Below are positions 58,477 through 64,000 of a stretch of 64,000 nucleotides of DNA, one piece after another; the first letter of the stretch is position 1, and every line of letters begins with the position of its first letter. The notes beneath the pieces were generated by a model. The model saw nothing but the letters and a program-made list of their open reading frames with translations, ran no database searches and was not told the DNA's origin. A program made the translations under genes and the position numbers. The DNA comes from Impatiens glandulifera (Eukaryota > Streptophyta > Magnoliopsida > Ericales > Balsaminaceae): NCBI RefSeq assembly GCF_907164915.1, contig NC_061864.1, positions 11,415,889 through 11,479,888 on the forward strand. The letters are read 5' to 3'.

Positions 58477-61400
58477 GCTGCAACCCACCCATTTAATAAT
58501 AATTATATATAATATAGGAAGCTATAATCTTGCCGCCTTTTGTGGCCATCGCTCTAAGGCCTAGGCCGGGTGTTTGGGAATATGTTCGTGTTAATGTCTC
58601 TGAACTAAACGTCGATCAGTTGACTGTATCTGAGTACTTACAGTTCAAGGAACAGCTTGTAAATGGACAGTAAGTTCCACCTTTTTCAAATAATAATATG
58701 CCTCTTCAAATTTGAATGATTTCTCTTTCATGATGGAGCAGTGACAACAATCCATTTGTGCTTGAACTTGATTTTGAACCATTCAATGCAACTTTTCCAC
58801 GTCCATCGAGATCTTCATCCATTGGAAATGGTGTTTTATTCCTCAACCGTCACTTGTCTTCTAAAATGTTCCGAAACAGAGATTGTTTGGCGCCATTGTT
58901 GGATTTCCTAAGAGCTCATAGATACAAAGGCCATGTAAGATTCATTATCTGTCGTAAGAACTAGCTAAGTTGTTGTTAAAGGTTGAAATCATAATCTGTG
59001 GAGATATATATAGGTACTGATGTTGAATGATAGGATATCTAGCATAACTAGACTTGAGTCTGCATTGGCAAAAGCAGAGGATTATCTTTCAAAGCTACCA
59101 AACGACATGCCCTTTTCTAATTTTGAACATGAGTAAGCTTTCTTTCTTTCTTTCTTTCTTTACTATATGTGAAATCCAGCTATTCTTTTCTTAATGAGAT
59201 GAGATGAGATGATTTGATTGTCATCAGTATGCAAGCACTTGGATTTGAAAAGGGGTGGGGAGACAATGCTAAACGTGTTCTTGAGATGATGCATCTCCTG
59301 TCAGACATTCTTCAAGCTCCAGATCCATCCGTCTTGGAAAAGTTTCTTGGAAGAATTCCAATGGTGTTTAATGTCGTGATCCTCTCCATTCATGGCTACT
59401 TTGGACAAGCAAATGTTTTGGGCTTGCCAGACACTGGCGGACAGGTATCAAGATTCCATATATATCATCATTCTCACCAATGAGTGTTTGTTTATTGAAT
59501 CGAGATCTGATTGTGCAGATTGTTTACATATTGGACCAAGTGCGAGCTCTCGAGAGTGAAATGCTTTCGAGGATTAAGCAGCAGGGACTGGATATTACTC
59601 CCAGGATTCTAATTGTAAGTTCATAGGATCGTTTATCTTCAATTGTGCTGTCTTATTTCATACTAATTTAACTTTGTTGTCTTATCTTTAAGGTGACACG
59701 ATTGATTCCTGATGCAAAAGGTACCTCGTGTAACCAAAGGCTTGAAAGAGTTAGTGGAACAGAATATTCGCATATTTTACGAGTACCCTTCAGAACCGAG
59801 CATGGTATTCTCCGTAAATGGATCTCCAGATTCGATGTGTGGCCTTATCTCGAGACTTATGCAGAGGTTATAGCTAGGACAATTTCATGATCTGTGGATT
59901 TTTGTAATATTCTTTTCTTGGTTCATTGAAATTTGAAACTGCCTGCTTTCAATTGTGGTGTTAGGACGCTTCGAGTGAAATTGCTGCAGAATTACATGGT
60001 GTGCCCGATTTGATTATAGGAAATTACAGTGATGGAAATCTTGTGGCATCTCTGATGGCTCATAAGATGGGAGTCACTCAGGTGAAAAGAGTATTTATTT
60101 TGATAAAGATTCTGATCCAATACCAGAAAGTGTTTCTGATTTTATTTTTATTTTCATTTCTGCAGTGCACGATTGCTCATGCTTTGGAGAAAACAAAGTA
60201 CCCAGAATCCGACACGTATTGGAAGAAATACGAAGAAAAGTATCATTTCTCGTGTCAATTTACTGCTGACCTCTTAGCAATGAACAGTTCTGATTTTATC
60301 ATCACAAGCACGTATCAAGAGATCGCCGGGTCGTAAGTGTCTTTTTTAAGTCATTAGTTAGATTTCGAGTTTTGTTTATTTAGCCTGTTTCAATCTTTTG
60401 TTGTATTACAGGAAACACACTGTTGGTCAGTACGAGAGCCACACAGCATTCACCCTTCCAGGCCTGTATCGGGTTGTTCATGGTATCGATGTTTTCGATC
60501 CCAAGTTCAACATTGTGTCGCCCGGAGCTGATATGACTGTTTACTTCCCCTATTCCCAGACTGAAAAAAGACTATCATCCTTGCATGCTTCAATTGAAAA
60601 GCTTCTGTTTGATCCAACCCAAAATGAAGAACACATGTGAGTACATGTAATCACTTCTTTTTAATTGTAAGAATTGAAAACTCAAACTTGTCTGTTTGAT
60701 GCCCATGCAGTGGGAAGTTGAGCGATGAATCGAAGCCTATTATTTTCTCTATGGCGAGGCTTGATCGAGTCAAAAACATAACCGGGCTGGTGGAATGCTA
60801 TGCAAAGAATGCGAGGCTAAGAGAGTTAGTTAACCTCGTTGTGGTAGCAGGTTATAACGATGTTAGCAAGTCAAGCGATAGAGAAGAGATTGAAGAGATC
60901 GAGAAAATGCATGCCCTCATCAAGGAACACAATTTGCAGGGTCAGTTCAGATGGATAGCTTCTCAGACGAACCGCACACAAAATGGTGAGCTTTATCGAT
61001 ACATAGCCGATAAGAAAGGTGTTTTTGTTCAGGTACATACTGATCATTGATCATGAACTTCTTACTTGTCTTCTTTCAAGTTTAAACCCCTTTAATTGTG
61101 AATCCTTTTATCTTTTAAAGCCTGCATTTTACGAAGCCTTTGGGCTTACTGTTGTGGAGGCAATGAACTGTGGACTTCCAACTTTTGCAACTTGTCATGG
61201 TGGTCCGGCAGAGATTATTGAAGACGGGGTTTCAGGATTTCACATCGATCCTTACCATCCTGAAAAAGTTTCAACACTCTTAGTGAATTTCTTCGAAAGA
61301 TGCAATGAGGAACCTGCTTATTGGGAAGAAATCTCTAAAGCTGGGCTAGAAAGGATCTATGAGAGGTTTGTTTCAAATTCATTCTTCATTTACTTTCCAT

Positions 61401-61707
61401 ATATATATGTTCATATAATCAATTACAATTGTTCAGTTATACATGGAAGATTTACTCGGAAAGGTTAATGACTTTGGCTGGAGTTTATGGGTTCTGGAAA
61501 CACGTCTCGAAACTGGATAGGCGTGAGACTCAGCGTTATCTGGAGATGTTTTACATTCTCAAGTATCGCGACCTGGTCAGTCATGAATCCACGTGATGTT
61601 TTTGGATCAAATTGCATGCAAAGTATTTTGGATCATTTTACAATAATTTTATGGTTGTAACTTTTCAGGTGAAATCAGTGCCATTGGCTGTGGATGAGGG
61701 GCATTAA
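58124..61707 (+). CDS. SUS: Sucrose synthase, AtSUS2/SUS3-type, 811 aa
   Basis: Fifteen coding exons join in frame: 58124-58221, 58308-58440, 58518-58669, 58742-58934, 59014-59132, 59228-59444, 59519-59614, 59693-59866, 59965-60081, 60166-60332, 60412-60636, 60711-61032, 61121-61365, 61437-61575, 61669-61707. It reversibly converts sucrose + UDP to UDP-glucose + fructose, in the cytosol and at the plasma membrane. The N-terminus [13 protein letters not shown] contains the regulatory Ser11 equivalent. The sucrose synthase domain contains [20 protein letters not shown] (around Gln304); the GT-B glycosyltransferase half has [10 protein letters not shown] and the E-X7-E pair Glu676/Glu684 in [18 protein letters not shown]. 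The N-terminal wording matches the AtSUS2/3 group better than SUS1. At the exon 13/14 junction the split codon gives Ser where relatives usually have Arg (YES-YTWK). Length is normal (about 800-815). Confidence 0.97.
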
Positions 61708-62850
61708 AATGGAACTTGTTTTAACTTTGTTGTTGTTTTAGCTAATAACTTAAATAAAAAGTTGCTGGAGATATATCTATGCACAACTTACTACTATGCT
61801 ATGCTATGCTAAGAAGAAGGAAAATACAATGTTGTTGTTTTAAGGGTTTTTTCTTACTGTTATTTGTGTGTGCATTTGAAAATGCTGCTTTGTTTTTCAC
61901 CTCCTTGAATATCAATCAACATTTTCATCTTGACAATGAAAAATATTTCAATTTGATCATCTCATGTGATATTTCAAAATTTTCAATTTGATCATCTCAT
62001 GTGATATTTCAAAATTTTCAACCAAAGTTTAGTTTTTAGTTGAGTCTATACTCCATAGATATATAGTCAGATCAAAATATTTACATTTATTTTACAAATA
62101 TATATTTATAAGTATATTATTTTATATATAGAAAAAATAATTTAAAAAGCTAGTTTATAATTTAAAATTTATAACTTATTATATTTAAAATAAATAATTA
62201 AAAAAAATAAAAATCAACATTTTAAAACACACAAATATGTCATGTAAAGGGAAATTTGATATGGAATATTACCACATATAGCATTCCATTTATAGAATCA
62301 CTTTTGTCCTTTAATTAGTTCTAAATTAATTAATAGTTTATAAAACTATTTTTATTTTTACAAAGTGTGAGACATTCTCAACAAATATTTTCTAATAGAC
62401 GTGAAGTTTTGATGAATAACAAAAAGTGTATGAAGGATATGTTTTATTTATATAAAATAATTATTTTTTTACTGTCATTAGTTTAGTCAAGAATTTTTTT
62501 ACAAAAATATGGAATTATCATCATTAACATTTATTTATATTTGTTTCTCAAGTATAATGGACTTACTTGTAACACTATTTTTTAGATCTCATTTATTTAT
62601 ATTTTTTTATTGTAAATTATTATTTTTAATTAAAAAAAAATTAATAATAAGAAAAAAAAAACAATTTTAGTTAAGAATAATATTATGGTTACAAGGGCAG
62701 AGGTTCAGGCAAACGTCAGAACAGAGAAGAATGGAAGAGAAGAATGGCAATCTGAAAAGGCTGAAATATTGTGTACCTTCACAAGATACTGAAATCACAA
62801 TCAAAATAAACTAGAAAACTAGGACTAGACTAGTCCAATGGTCAAACATA
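61708..62850. other. 3' region of sucrose synthase and AT-rich spacer
   Basis: Likely 3' UTR to about 61.95 kb. A 35-bp unit (61946-61980) is repeated exactly at 61981-62015. The rest is AT-rich without a gene. Confidence 0.55.
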
Positions 62851-62854
62851 TATA

Positions 62855-64000
62855 AATATTTTTATATATTTTTTAAAAATAATGATTAAATAATATTAAT
62901 ATTTTATATTTTTAATTAAATAAAATATAGTAAAAATGAGATTAAGTATTAATATTAATTTTATTAGAAAATAATTATAATAAGTTTTCTACAATCAATC
63001 CAAACAATATTAATAGTAACGATAATCAATAGACATTTATAATGAAATCCTACACTATTGTTGCATATTTGGTGTTCCATCCTACACTACCTTCACAAAA
63101 AATAGTTATTTTATAGGATAAGTCAAAATTAATGAAAAAATAAAATAAAAAATCAACATTTTTTTAAAAGTGGTGTAGGGTGGAGCACCAAATCTGAAAC
63201 AGCATATATCAAATTCATTTATAGATATGAGAATATGGATACTTATTGAACCATCAATTTGTATATCCAAATACAAAATCTATAGGTATTTGTTGGTTTG
63301 ATAAAATTGCAAAATATTGATTTTAGTTTGTTGATTAATTCTGTTTGGTTAAAATATTGATTTTATTGATTTCATTTGTTTTGGAAAAAAACTATATCTA
63401 AGTAATATAAATATACATTAAATATGCCTAAAAATAATAACAATAATAATAAAATATTTTATATAAATGAGTTTAGCATAAATAACATTTCTTATAAAAA
63501 AAATTATATGACCTTTTATTATTATTATTAAACCTAATTGAATAGCTTACTTTAAATAAAAATATTTAATTATTGACCGTTAGTTATAATTAGAAGTGTC
63601 CACCTAGGTCGTACTTTGCTATCACAAGAGATTACTCTTGGTTAGGATGGAGAGCTTAACGACTTAACCCTAATTTCTCGAGTTAGCCGAGTATTATATT
63701 ATTCGAACTCAATTCGATTTGTATTATATATATTTGAACTTGAAAATCGATTGAGTATCAAAATTTTAAAAAAATATATTTTTATTAATTAAAATTATAT
63801 ATTTTACTTGAGATAGACTTACTCCTTTATATGAAAGAGAATATGATGAATTTAAAGAGAGATGATGACGTAAACTCAAAAAGTTTTGGGAGGAAAATAG
63901 GCTAAAAATGTTTAAGGTTTCTATTTATATATATATATATATATAATAAAATATTATATATATTACAAATATAAATGTTTATAATATTTATAAAATGAGT
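62855..64000 (+). repeat. Large dispersed direct repeat, copy 2 (cut by the window edge)
   Basis: Matches copy 1 (47690-49035) in order and orientation, for example GAGATTAAGTATTAATATTA, AAGTTTTCTACAATCAATCC and TTATTGACCGTTAGTTATAA. Inside it, 63060-63205 has imperfect inverted ends (TTTGGTGTTCCATCCTACAC against TTTGGTGCTCCACCCTACAC), a small MITE-like unit of about 145 bp that also exists in copy 1 at about 48006-48140. Confidence 0.8.

Noticed and set aside
1..64000. CRISPR arrays, bacterial operons, rRNA genes and intact tRNA genes
   Set aside because: The sequence is eukaryotic nuclear DNA; the regular repeats are transposon arrays, and the only tRNA-like signal is the SINE candidate at 7514-7658.

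Overview
The window is nuclear DNA of a eudicot plant. It is AT-rich overall, its genes are split by many short AT-rich GT...AG introns, and the families present (IQD, clade V MLO, plant E2-C, type III patatin, sucrose synthase of the AtSUS2/3 type, CACTA/En-Spm transposon) are plant families. I do not name a species. Most gene models below were built by hand from splice sites and reading-frame continuity. Each multi-exon host-gene model closes without a frame break.

Layout: (1) 574-2459 (+), a calmodulin-binding IQD protein, convergent with (2) 3412-4377 (-), a protein resembling only the C-terminal part of PWWP-domain (PDP-type) proteins. (3) 4.8-9.2 kb is gene-free, AT-rich DNA with a tandem, probably Helitron-derived repeat and a tRNA-derived SINE candidate. 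(4) 9321-10037 (+), a small intronless uncharacterised plant gene. (5) 10.0-17.0 kb is gene-poor. (6) 17078-20799 (+), a 15-exon clade V MLO gene. (7) 20.98-22.38 kb, a dispersed repeat interrupted by a 705-bp non-autonomous hAT element with an exact 8-bp target duplication. (8) 23481-25427 (+), a UBC19/20-like ubiquitin-conjugating enzyme. (9) 29515-31393 (-), a type III patatin-like protein. (10) 31.4-36.6 kb is AT-rich with a second Helitron-like cluster. (11) 36569-47596, a complete 11,028-bp CACTA transposon with the 3-bp duplication CTC. (12) 47.6-52.4 kb holds a large direct-repeat copy and a UTP14-like gene fragment. (13) 52552-53904 (+), a secreted glycine-rich protein. (14) 55445-56199, a transposon-like repeat with near-perfect target duplication. 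(15) 58124-61707 (+), a 15-exon sucrose synthase. (16) A second copy of the large repeat runs off the right edge.

The host genes are unrelated single genes, as usual in plants: calcium/calmodulin signalling (IQD, MLO), cell-cycle proteolysis (E2-C), lipid metabolism (patatin), cell wall (glycine-rich protein) and sucrose cleavage (SUS). The most unusual object is the CACTA element. Its main transposase reading frame is broken by one internal deletion, its Ptta/En-Spm-type accessory gene looks intact, and at its left end it carries a separate promoter, spliced leader and 98-residue ORF that looks like a miniature of the accessory protein: same N-terminus and same coiled-coil/Pro-rich tail, with the middle domain missing. 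It also carries three different arrays of palindromic repeats built on the same short core (CCGA-A/G-A/G-GTT type).
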